Virus record (IMG/VR): IMGVR_UViG_3300021225_000417
Coordinates: 1 to 61,549 of that record
Length of the DNA: 61,549 nucleotides
Strand: one strand, 5' to 3'
From: a virus
Below are positions 52,301 to 59,233 of the stretch, piece by piece. Every line of letters starts with the position of its first letter. Position 1 is the stretch's first letter. The position numbers were made by a program, and so were the translations under genes. The notes below the pieces were generated by a model that was not told the origin of the DNA, searched no databases, and was given only the letters and a program-made list of their open reading frames with translations.

Positions 52301-52975
52301 TCAGCCGAAGTCGTCATCCGCAGCCGGAGCCGGAGCAGCGGCGGGCGGAGGAACGCGCGTCGAGCCAGTGGCCGGCGGGGACGCCGCCGCGCTGGAAGAC
52401 GCCGGCTGATTGGTGGACGCCGACGAACTACGCGGCTCGTGAACAAGGTCCTCCGGGCGGGCAACCCAATTGGTGATCTTGAACACGGGCGCGTAGTTCG
52501 TCGACTTACGGGCCCCCTCACCCGTGGTGATCGGCACGGTGTCGTCGAGAACAACGACCGGGAGCTTGCCCGGGTTGCTCTTCACGCCGGCCAGGTATTC
52601 GTCGTGAAGACCGTCGATACCGCGCACCAGCGCCTTGGCGTTGCCGGCGAATTCGCGGACGTCGCCGCCGCAGTCCTTGTGCAGCTTCAGGACAAGCCGC
52701 ACGCCGAGGCGGTGCTTGTCGCTCGGCTTCGCCGGCGTCTCGCCCTTGCCCCACACGGACATGGCGAAATCAGGGGCGCCGCCGGTATCGAAGTTCATCC
52801 AGCCGGTCTCAAGGTTTTCGAGATCGATCACGGCCTTGAAGGCGCGCGTAATGTCGACGTCCGTGTTCTCGCCATTGGCCCGATCGCGGCGGAACATGCG
52901 TCCCGCGCGGCAATCGAATTTGACGATCGGCAGGAAGTCGCCGCCGGTGCTTTCGTAATTGATGCCTAATGCCAT
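52301..52975 (-). CDS. SSB-like protein with acidic tail
   Basis: A 224-residue protein. The N-terminal 160 residues are beta-rich (FLPIVKFDCRAGRMFRRDRA; KHRLGVRLVLKLHKDCGGDV), followed by a Ser/Ala/Pro-rich linker (about 180-218) and an acidic tip AADDDFG. Globular domain, flexible linker and acidic tip are the architecture of single-stranded DNA-binding proteins. The next leftward genes encode a DNA-binding and a nuclease protein, which fits replication and recombination. No OB-fold signature is conclusive. Confidence 0.62.
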   Translation of the reverse strand: MALGINYESTGGDFLPIVKFDCRAGRMFRRDRANGENTDVDITRAFKAVIDLENLETGWMNFDTGGAPDFAMSVWGKGETPAKPSDKHRLGVRLVLKLHKDCGGDVREFAGNAKALVRGIDGLHDEYLAGVKSNPGKLPVVVLDDTVPITTGEGARKSTNYAPVFKITNWVARPEDLVHEPRSSSASTNQPASSSAAASPPATGSTRVPPPAAAPAPAADDDFG

Positions 52976-53048
52976 TTTACAGTTTCCCTTTTACCCACGG
53001 CGATATAGCCCGCCGCATGCTCTTGCCCACGCGGGCGAAGCTCTCTGA

Positions 53049-53405
53049 TCAGGCGGCGACAAAAAATCCGTCGTCGTCAGCCGGCGTCGGCTTCTCGAAT
53101 GTCGGGATCAACGCCCGCTTGGCCTCTTCGCGCTCCTTGTGCGCCTCGACGCGCGCGCGCGCTTTTTCGACCTTCGCGTGCACCTTCTCCCATGCCTTGT
53201 AGGCGCGAGCCTCTTCGGCGGTCGCTTCGTTCAGCGCGATCTCGGCGGCCTGCAGGCGTGTCAGGCGCTTCACCGGCTTTGCTACGGCGCGCGCGCGGCT
53301 CTTCGCCTTCGCCGGCGGGCGGCCACGGCGGGCGGCGGTCTTCGGAGGGCGGCCAGGCTTGCGCTTGGCGACGACGCGCGTCTTGGTCTTCTTTGCTACT
53401 GCCAT
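53049..53405 (-). CDS. AT-hook, histone-like protein
   Basis: A 118-residue very basic protein. KRKPGRPPKTA and ARRGRPPAKAK are two AT-hook-like GRPP motifs that bind the minor groove. A helical coiled part follows (AAEIALNEATAEEARAYKAW, EKVHAKVEKARARVE), then the acidic-aromatic tip DDDGFFVAA, reminiscent of the tail of the adjacent SSB-like protein. The ATG at 53405 follows AGAAAGGGAAATCC; the frame to 53444 is discarded. Confidence 0.72.
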   Translation of the reverse strand: MAVAKKTKTRVVAKRKPGRPPKTAARRGRPPAKAKSRARAVAKPVKRLTRLQAAEIALNEATAEEARAYKAWEKVHAKVEKARARVEAHKEREEAKRALIPTFEKPTPADDDGFFVAA

Positions 53406-53418
53406 TGGATTTCCCTTT

Positions 53419-54168
53419 CTATATTCCCCAAATTTCAAAAACATGATGCCGCGTCACCGGATCGGAAAAGTAAAAACTGTCGACGTCGGGGACAGTCATC
53501 ATCGCAAGCTCTTTGGGGTCAGAGCTTTTTGAAAGAAAAGTCTGAATTCCCAGCGCTATCTTTGCGAGGGATTGGACATGCTGCTCAGCGTTTTCCAGCC
53601 GATAGGTGGCGCACTTTTTCGGGGTGATATATGTAAGTCGCGGCTCCAGAGTATTACTCTTTGCCGCAATGTATAGGGCCACCTGACGAGCGTGGTTCGT
53701 CGATATTTTTGAGGGTAGTGCATGCGTCGTCTTTATATCAGTGAGAATTTTGTGGTTCGACCACTCAAGATCGTAATAACCAATTAGAGGAACGGCAAGC
53801 CCTTCGACAAAATATTCGATTTTGCCCTGCACGCCCGTCGGCGGGCCATAGGGGCGCAATTCTTCCAGCCCGATCCGGACCATGTCCTGAACCGCCGGGC
53901 GCTCTTTATCCATGCGGTGATCAAGGCACATAGCCGTCAATTTTTCGAATTCATGCCTGGCGACAGACGCGCATTCGTCGGCCGAGGCTCCCTTCACCAG
54001 TCCGTGAACAATTCCAGCCTCGACGGCGGTCCCTCGATGCGCGGCGGCCCCAACCTGATTTTTGAGCCCCATGCATTTTGTCATGACAAATGCTGACGGG
54101 CTGCCGACGAACATGTTGCAGGAAGAGGGAGAAAGATGCGTGATGCCGAATTTTTCGAAGGGGTTCAT
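53419..54168 (-). CDS. PD-(D/E)XK (RecB/Cas4-like) exonuclease
   Basis: A 249-residue protein. FGITHLSPSSCNMFVGSPSA (about 7-26) is the opening of the phage PD-(D/E)XK exonuclease family. The active site is GYYDLEWSNHKILTDIKTTH (about 131-150: D, then D-I-K), followed by NHARQVALYIAA, the QxxxY motif of RecB-type nucleases. AHRGTAVEAGIVHG supplies the family His/Glu. It probably processes DNA ends in recombination or replication with the SSB-like protein. Confidence 0.82.
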   Translation of the reverse strand: MNPFEKFGITHLSPSSCNMFVGSPSAFVMTKCMGLKNQVGAAAHRGTAVEAGIVHGLVKGASADECASVARHEFEKLTAMCLDHRMDKERPAVQDMVRIGLEELRPYGPPTGVQGKIEYFVEGLAVPLIGYYDLEWSNHKILTDIKTTHALPSKISTNHARQVALYIAAKSNTLEPRLTYITPKKCATYRLENAEQHVQSLAKIALGIQTFLSKSSDPKELAMMTVPDVDSFYFSDPVTRHHVFEIWGI

Positions 54169-54217
54169 GTTACCTCGATTTCAAATATTTTTATTTCTAG
54201 AGCAGTGTCGCTTTTTT

Positions 54218-54236
54218 CTGTCAAGCGCGTTGACAG
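54218..54236. promoter_or_regulatory. Palindromic operator in a divergent promoter region
   Basis: CTGTCAA (54218-54224) and TTGACAG (54230-54236) are perfect inverted repeats around GCGCG. Each arm contains TTGACA, a consensus -35 box, pointing outward: left to the nuclease/SSB operon (start 54168) and right to 54300. The -10 boxes are less clear (TCTAGA leftward after 17 bases). It is a shared operator-promoter for both operons. Confidence 0.58.
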
Positions 54237-54299
54237 GTTTTTCCCCGCATGACAGGGTATCGCTCTATGGGGTTTGTTGACATTGAAATGGAGATCGGG

Positions 54300-55031
54300 A
54301 TGAGCGCGCATCTGTTTGTCATCAGTAGAGAAGTTTTACACGCCGTCTCTTTTCAGGAGGTTAAAGAAACGGTGAAAGCAATGCATTCGGCTGGCGTCTT
54401 TAAGGCTCCATTCGAAGAAATTGATGTAATAATAAATGCCAATCTTTATGAGTTTCAAAAATTTGTTGAACCCAGATGGACGCCAGCTGACACAATTGCG
54501 GAAGATGAGTTTTTTAGTATGATTGTCAAATATATAAGCAAAAATGATGGGTATGATGCATATTTTTGTGCGAGGAACGATAAGCTGAGAAGGTTTGTTT
54601 CTCTGGAAGAGGCGATTGAAAAAGTTAAAAATAGTGAATTTACAGGAGATATCAAGAAATTTGCGGATGATTTAAGAACAACCATAGCTTGTATTTATGG
54701 AACATTGGTCGTTTTGCTTGCAACAAAAAACATCGAAAAACGCACGCATGAAACGCATATAAAAAAACATGCCTCCGGGTCCAAAAAAAGAAAATCTCAA
54801 TATAGATACTCTGGCATCACAGAGCTTCATATCGGCAAAATATCCGAGACTTTTAATAGCGACGGAAGCCGTGGTCCTGTCCGCCCTCATCTTAGACGCG
54901 GCCACGTCAGAAATCAGCGTATCGGAGAGGGTCGGAAGGATGTAAAGCAGGTCTTCATCCAGCCGGTGTTCGTCAACGCGGACGACGGGTGGATCGAAAA
55001 TCAACGGAAAGAATACAGGATCAAAGTATGA
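54300..55031 (+). CDS. Hypothetical protein with basic C-terminal domain
   Basis: A 243-residue protein. AT-rich 5' part: helical, acidic (ISREVLHAVSFQEVKETVKA, EDEFFSMIVKYISKNDGYDA). The C-terminal 65 residues are basic: SDGSRGPVRPHLRRGHVRNQ followed by IQPVFVNADDGWI. An RRGH-R-x-Q block of this type recurs at the end of several phage proteins of unknown function. The start has TTGAAATGGAGATCGGGATG. It overlaps the resolvase by four bases. Confidence 0.62.
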   Translation: MSAHLFVISREVLHAVSFQEVKETVKAMHSAGVFKAPFEEIDVIINANLYEFQKFVEPRWTPADTIAEDEFFSMIVKYISKNDGYDAYFCARNDKLRRFVSLEEAIEKVKNSEFTGDIKKFADDLRTTIACIYGTLVVLLATKNIEKRTHETHIKKHASGSKKRKSQYRYSGITELHIGKISETFNSDGSRGPVRPHLRRGHVRNQRIGEGRKDVKQVFIQPVFVNADDGWIENQRKEYRIKV

Positions 55032-55489
55032 CAGACACATGCATCATGGGCGTCGACCCCGGCGCGTCGGGCGCTGTTGCGTTTTATTACCCGAAATATC
55101 CGCAACGCGTCGCGGTCTACGACGTTCCGATCGTCGGCAAGGAAATCAATTGCTCCGCCCTGATGCAGCTTGTTCAGACGCATGCGCCAGAGCTTGCCGT
55201 TATTGAGCTGGTTCACTCCATGCCCAAGCAAGGCGTGGCGTCGAGCTTTTCTTTCGGCATGGCCTTTGGCATGGTTCGCGGCGTCGTCGCTGGCGCCTTC
55301 ATCCCGACGTATCTGGTGTCGCCAACAAAATGGAAGAAACACTTTGGTCTTGATAGCGACAAGGAAAAGGCCCGCGCGCTTGCAATTTCCAAGTGGCCTG
55401 AGTGCGCGCACTTCAACAGGAAGAAAGATCACGGGCGCGCAGAAGCGGCTCTTCTGGCGCTTTATGGCTCGCAAGTCATAAGGGTATGA
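55028..55489 (+). CDS. RuvC-like Holliday junction resolvase
   Basis: A 153-residue protein with RNase H-like acidic sites: MGVDPGASGAVAFY (first Asp, about 7), LAVIELVHSMPKQGVASSFS (Glu, about 59) and DHGRAEAALLALYG (His/Asp and Glu, about 136-149). FGMAFGMVRGVV and VSPTKWKKHFGL are the usual RuvC segments. It resolves branched DNA before packaging. Alternatively a terminase-associated nuclease, but the RuvC order is clear. Confidence 0.85.
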   Translation: MTDTCIMGVDPGASGAVAFYYPKYPQRVAVYDVPIVGKEINCSALMQLVQTHAPELAVIELVHSMPKQGVASSFSFGMAFGMVRGVVAGAFIPTYLVSPTKWKKHFGLDSDKEKARALAISKWPECAHFNRKKDHGRAEAALLALYGSQVIRV

Positions 55490-55491
55490 TC

Positions 55492-55650
55492 ATGGCAAAA
55501 GACGTTTGTGAAATGACTGTTCAGGAGCTTCGGCAAGAATGTCTGAGGCTTCGGGAGCGCATCAATTTAATCGTAGAGGCAGCTGCGAATAAGCTAGAAG
55601 AGAAAGGCTGCGTCGAGTGCGCGCAATCTATCCGCTCTCTGAAAGAATAA
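55492..55650 (+). CDS. Small helical protein
   Basis: A 52-residue protein (MTVQELRQECLRLRERINLI, VECAQSIRSLKE), a two-helix hairpin. The start at 55492 has AAGGGTATGATC upstream. Role unknown. Confidence 0.55.
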   Translation: MAKDVCEMTVQELRQECLRLRERINLIVEAAANKLEEKGCVECAQSIRSLKE

Positions 55651-55653
55651 GCC

Positions 55654-55956
55654 ATGACGCCTTACGAAAAGATCAAAAAACGGTGCGCTGAAGACCCAGA
55701 GTATCGCGAAAAATATCTTGCGATGAAGGCAAAGAATAATCAGGCAAGACGCGACAGGATCAAGGCGAAAATGTCTCCGGAAGAATTGGAAGACCGACGC
55801 AGGCGGAACGAAGAGAAGCGTATTGCGGCGGTGAAGGCGGCGCACGCGCGGCAAGGCCACAGGCTGACGCCAGAGCGGCACCCTGACCTGCCTGCGTGGA
55901 AAAAGGGAAAGCCGGGGCGGATTGTTTCGATGTGCGGCTGGCATGGGTGGAGTTGA
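55654..55956 (+). CDS. Small basic protein
   Basis: A 100-residue Lys/Arg-rich helical protein with a conserved-looking C-terminus (PAWKKGKPGRIVSMCGWHGW). The AxRQGHxLTPE linker also recalls other phage early proteins. It may bind nucleic acid; no family named. Confidence 0.6.
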   Translation: MTPYEKIKKRCAEDPEYREKYLAMKAKNNQARRDRIKAKMSPEELEDRRRRNEEKRIAAVKAAHARQGHRLTPERHPDLPAWKKGKPGRIVSMCGWHGWS

Positions 55957-55959
55957 GCG

Positions 55960-56265
55960 ATGGCGCATCAAGATTATGAAGCCGACCGGGAAATCAATCG
56001 AGACATAAACGAAGGCGTGCGCTGGTATCTCATGGCGGCATACGCCTACTACATCAAAGACGCACCGATCGTTTCCGACGATTTCTTTGATCGCTTGGCG
56101 GTGCGACTACGCACTGCGTGGGAAACAATCGAGCATCCACACAAGCACCTGATAACCGAAGACGATTTGTGGTGCGGGTCGTTGCTACTGGCGGAAGATA
56201 AATATCCTAAAGAGATTATTGACGCCGCTATTCGTGAGGGGGCGGGTGGAGTTGACGATGTTTAG
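55960..56265 (+). CDS. Standalone LigA Ia-like domain protein
   Basis: A 101-residue protein. AAYAYYIKDAPIVSDDFFDR followed by LAVRLRTAWETIEH resembles the N-terminal Ia domain of NAD-dependent DNA ligases (Y-Y-x-x-D-x-P-x-x-S-D-x-x-Y/F-D-x-L). The adenylation domain with its KxDG lysine is absent, so it is not a ligase by itself. It may bind NAD/NMN or a ligase partner (inference). Confidence 0.62.
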   Translation: MAHQDYEADREINRDINEGVRWYLMAAYAYYIKDAPIVSDDFFDRLAVRLRTAWETIEHPHKHLITEDDLWCGSLLLAEDKYPKEIIDAAIREGAGGVDDV

Positions 56266-56350
56266 AAAAGCGATGTGGGCTTTTATCGTGCTAACCGCAA
56301 TCATATGGGCGCTTGTGCTTGGCGCTCCGAAGGATGGGGGGATTTATTGA
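56258..56350 (+). CDS. 30-residue membrane peptide
   Basis: The product starts MFRKAMWAFIVLTAIIWALV and ends LGAPKDGGIY: a single hydrophobic helix with a basic N-terminus. GGTGGAGTTGACG precedes the ATG. The stop overlaps the next start (TGATG). Role unknown. Confidence 0.5.
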   Translation: MFRKAMWAFIVLTAIIWALVLGAPKDGGIY

Positions 56351-56739
56351 TGGAACACCAATGGAAAGTTGGCGAATGGTATAAGACGCGCGGCGGAGAC
56401 GATGCGCAAGTTTTGGACGTGGATTTCAAAAATAAAGAAGGAGCGATTTTAGGAAAAATACGATACTCCGAAGAAGATGAGGATTACGGAACTTGGTATA
56501 AAGATGGAAATTGGAAACTTTGGTCGGAACACAAAAACGACCTCGTGCCACCCGTGGAGCGTAAAGAGCTTTGGGCAAATGTTTATAAAAATTGGTTATC
56601 TTGCCCGGAAAAAACAAAAGACGAAGCGAAAAAATCCGCCCTATCCGAATGCATCGGCATGATCCACATCGTTATTGAGGGCGACGACTTCACAGTTGAG
56701 AAGGTGACGGGATGGCCGAGCTGGCGCGCGAAGAACTGA
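56350..56739 (+). CDS. Hypothetical protein
   Basis: A 129-residue, Trp/Lys-rich protein (HQWKVGEWYKTRGGDDAQVL; YGTWYKDGNWKLWSEHKNDL). Small beta-barrel-like start, then a helical C-terminus. The frame begins at 56275, but the ATG at 56350 couples it to the membrane peptide. No family named. Confidence 0.58.
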   Translation: MEHQWKVGEWYKTRGGDDAQVLDVDFKNKEGAILGKIRYSEEDEDYGTWYKDGNWKLWSEHKNDLVPPVERKELWANVYKNWLSCPEKTKDEAKKSALSECIGMIHIVIEGDDFTVEKVTGWPSWRAKN

Positions 56740-57005
56740 TTGAGAAGATGGCTGACGCAATGTTCGCATCTGACGAAGATGGGACATTAAGGGTTGACGT
56801 TATGGCCCGCGCCGCACTCGCAATCGCTGAGCCGGTGATACGGGAGCAGTGTGCGAGGATTGCGGATAAACATTCTTCGGAAGTTAGCGTAAGTAAGTTC
56901 ACGACAGCGACAAACGCTTTGTGCGCTCAAAAAATGGCCAAAGACATCGCCGCTGCTATTCGGGATAGCAGGAACTGCGTTCCAGAGGGAGGGAGGGAAA
57001 CATGA
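56712..57005 (+). CDS. Hypothetical helical protein
   Basis: A 97-residue Ala-rich helical protein (REELIEKMADAMFASDEDGT; MAKDIAAAIRDSRN). It resembles the many short Ala-rich proteins of phage early regions. Overlaps both neighbours. The motif AAIRxSR also occurs in the next protein. Confidence 0.58.
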   Translation: MAELAREELIEKMADAMFASDEDGTLRVDVMARAALAIAEPVIREQCARIADKHSSEVSVSKFTTATNALCAQKMAKDIAAAIRDSRNCVPEGGRET

Positions 57006-57730
57006 GTGACGATGTGGTCAAACGGTATAATGGTGCCAGACCGATACAGGCTCCGGCTCAACTGTTGGCGGATGCAATTCATGAAATCGAGGTTCTACGC
57101 GAAGAAAACGCGCGGCTGCAAGGATTGCTCCGAGAAGCGCACGTAAAAATGGAAGCCAACAACTTATGGAGCAATTTGCGACATCGCGTGGCCGCAGCTA
57201 TTCGGGAGGGAGAAAGGATGCCTAACATACCCAAAGAGCTTGCCTATCTCTGCACGCCTCATGCCGAACGCTTGTCGGACTTTGACCGCATCAACGAATT
57301 TTGTAGGGTGGGCAGAGAGGCCGTGAAATTGTTAGGTGAACAAGCTGCTGAGATCGAACGGCTAGAGCAAGAACGCAACGCCCTTCGCGAAGAAAACGCG
57401 CGGCTTCTCGCAGCCAACAAAGACCTTCAGCTTCATTTTGATGTAGTGATAGAAGACTTAAAAGAAGCAGAGGAAGAAAACGCGGGGCTTCGAGAGCAAA
57501 TTAATTCAGCCTATGACAAAGGGCGCGGATCGCTCGGCAAAGTCGTAGTGGCAGGACACGCGCTGTTCGTCTACGCGCAGAAAATGACGCATAAAATAAA
57601 GCACCATTCGCTTGAAAAATTATTTCCGTTGCCAGACGGCGAGTTACTGGCGTTTATTGAAGCGGTTAATGAAAGCAGTAATAGCGAACGCGCTCGCGCC
57701 GCTATTCGGGAGGGAAGGAAGGATGATTGA
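57002..57730 (+). CDS. Coiled-coil early protein
   Basis: A 242-residue protein with heptad repeats and repeated EENARL units (EVLREENARLQGLLREAHVK; EQERNALREENARLLAANKD; EEENAGLREQINSAYDKG). AAIREGE occurs internally and AAIREGRKD at the end, suggesting a duplication of the N-terminal unit. Probably an oligomeric scaffold or regulator; no family named. Confidence 0.6.
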   Translation: MSDDVVKRYNGARPIQAPAQLLADAIHEIEVLREENARLQGLLREAHVKMEANNLWSNLRHRVAAAIREGERMPNIPKELAYLCTPHAERLSDFDRINEFCRVGREAVKLLGEQAAEIERLEQERNALREENARLLAANKDLQLHFDVVIEDLKEAEEENAGLREQINSAYDKGRGSLGKVVVAGHALFVYAQKMTHKIKHHSLEKLFPLPDGELLAFIEAVNESSNSERARAAIREGRKDD

Positions 57731-57995
57731 CATAGTAGATAGGCTTCGAGCTACTGCAGACTTCGGCATTCCCGACTACACGAACAGCAAATTACTTCGG
57801 GAGGCTTCCGATGAGATCGTCCGCCTGCGTGAGGCGTTGCAACGAATATCAAACCCCGACAATTGGGATGATGACGGCTGTTGGTTGGCGGACAGCTACC
57901 CGGACGAAATAGCTGAAGAGGCCCTTAATAGGCAGATTTATGACGATAATGAAACCCGCCTCAGCCGCCCCCTCTCTGGAGAGAACGAAAGATGA
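57723..57995 (+). CDS. Small phage early protein
   Basis: A 90-residue protein (MIDIVDRLRATADFGIPDYT; LREASDEIVRLREALQRISN). The L-x-x-E-A-x-D-E-I-x-R-L-R block is common in phage early proteins. GGGAGGGAAGG is a strong ribosome site inside the end of the preceding gene. Confidence 0.62.
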   Translation: MIDIVDRLRATADFGIPDYTNSKLLREASDEIVRLREALQRISNPDNWDDDGCWLADSYPDEIAEEALNRQIYDDNETRLSRPLSGENER

Positions 57996-58270
57996 GTAAC
58001 TTTTACAGAAAAAAGCCTGTTGTTGTCGAGGTAATGCGCCTTACCGATGAAACAATGTGGAAGGTTCGCGATTGGATTGGTGATCGCGTAAAAGAATGGT
58101 GTTGGGATGAAGTTGAAAAATACATATACATCAAAACGCTTGAGGGGAACATGTTAGCCCGTGAAGGAGATTGGATAATCAAAGGCGTAAAAGGCGAGTT
58201 TTATCCTTGCCAGCCCGATATATTCGAAATGACTTATGAACATCTCCAGCGTGGCGATGAGCTGGAGTAA
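57992..58270 (+). CDS. Conserved phage protein of unknown function
   Basis: A 92-residue protein: FYRKKPVVVEVMRLTDETMW near the N-terminus and REGDWIIKGVKGEFYPCQPD near the C-terminus. The GDWIIKGxxGEFYPCxPDIFE block is widespread in phage early genes, of unknown function. AT-rich. Confidence 0.72.
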   Translation: MSNFYRKKPVVVEVMRLTDETMWKVRDWIGDRVKEWCWDEVEKYIYIKTLEGNMLAREGDWIIKGVKGEFYPCQPDIFEMTYEHLQRGDELE

Positions 58271-58274
58271 TCCG

Positions 58275-58448
58275 ATGCGAAAACAACCTTCTAAGCGACG
58301 AATATTGGCGCGCTTTCGGCTTGGCAAATGGGTGGATGAAGTTGACATTGTGAGGCATGATCTGGATCTGCGGTATGGTTTTTACAAAGATCCGATTGAG
58401 CGGCATTTTTTGGGGCACATGGTCAGAAGAAAAAGGCGGGAGAATTAA
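58275..58448 (+). CDS. Small basic protein
   Basis: A 57-residue protein (MRKQPSKRRILARFRLGKWV, GHMVRRKRREN). TGGAGTAATCCG precedes the ATG. The frame continues upstream to 58236, but without a ribosome site. Role unknown. Confidence 0.55.
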   Translation: MRKQPSKRRILARFRLGKWVDEVDIVRHDLDLRYGFYKDPIERHFLGHMVRRKRREN

Positions 58449-58646
58449 ATGTCAGATGAAACTTATATAGGAGACGGCCTGTATGCGTCTTTCGATGGAT
58501 ATCAGATCAGGCTGCGCGCCCCGCGCGAGGGCGGCGATCACGTCGTATATCTGGATGACGCGACATTCTGCTCGTTCATGGACTACGTTCAGGAAGCTGT
58601 CGGGATTAAGATTGAAATCATGAAAGCTGGTGGAGAAAAAAAATGA
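58449..58646 (+). CDS. Conserved small phage protein (YIGDGLY family)
   Basis: A 65-residue protein: TYIGDGLYASFDGYQIRLRA, then PREGGDHVVYLDD. The GDGLYxxFDGxQIxLRA block is common in phages and the function is unknown. Immediately follows the preceding stop; overlaps the next gene by four bases. Confidence 0.72.
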   Translation: MSDETYIGDGLYASFDGYQIRLRAPREGGDHVVYLDDATFCSFMDYVQEAVGIKIEIMKAGGEKK

Positions 58647-59002
58647 CCAAGTATGAAAAGAATAAGGTGTATCCAACCAGAAATGGCGACAAGGCTATCA
58701 TTTACGATCTAAATTACCAGAATGTGGAGATTGGTAAGCCGCGAATGCTTGGGAAGGTCATTCAAAAGACATGCTCAGATGTTGCCAGGACATGGGACGA
58801 AAGCGGAAGAATTAATCCGGACGTCGTCCATGATCACGATATTATGATTGGATATTCATCATTCCACAATGTTTATTGCGATTACTTGGGCAATCCTCAT
58901 AAAAGTAGAGAAGAGGCGGATATACAAAAAGGGGCGCATCGTATCGGCGTTGTAGAAATCAGCGTATGGGAAGGCGAGATAACGACGGTGGTGCATAAAT
59001 GA
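58643..59002 (+). CDS. Hypothetical protein
   Basis: A 119-residue beta-type protein (YPTRNGDKAIIYDLNYQNVE; YSSFHNVYCDYLGNPHKSRE). No family named. Overlaps both neighbours (ATGA). Confidence 0.58.
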   Translation: MTKYEKNKVYPTRNGDKAIIYDLNYQNVEIGKPRMLGKVIQKTCSDVARTWDESGRINPDVVHDHDIMIGYSSFHNVYCDYLGNPHKSREEADIQKGAHRIGVVEISVWEGEITTVVHK

Positions 59003-59142
59003 CGTGGGTCCTCGCTCTCTGGATATACGGCGCCGGCGTCGTGACGCAGGAATATTCTTCGCGCGAGGCATGCGAGCGCGCGGCGAGAGAAATCCGGTCA
59101 AATGTAATCGGCGGGATGGGATACTCCTGCTCCCAAAAATAA
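58999..59142 (+). CDS. Small protein with membrane-like N-terminus
   Basis: A 47-residue protein: MTWVLALWIYGAGVVTQEYS, REACERAAREI, then GYSCSQK. A short hydrophobic start, a helix with one Cys and a C-terminal Cys; similar small exported-looking proteins occur in other phages. It overlaps the preceding gene (ATGA). Confidence 0.55.
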   Translation: MTWVLALWIYGAGVVTQEYSSREACERAAREIRSNVIGGMGYSCSQK

Positions 59143-59147
59143 AAAAA

Positions 59148-59172
59148 TAGACAGCGGTGTGAGCGCTGTCTA
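59148..59172. terminator. Hairpin after the small-gene operon
   Basis: TAGACAGCG (59148-59156) pairs with CGCTGTCTA (59164-59172) around a seven-base loop. On the plus strand it follows an A run and precedes TTTGGG's short T run. It is a weak terminator or attenuator before the Prim-Pol gene. Confidence 0.55.
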
Positions 59173-59233
59173 GTTTGGGAGGAAACGCCCAAGAAGGAGC
59201 GTCGCGCTTTTTATACGCCAATTTTCAAAAGGC

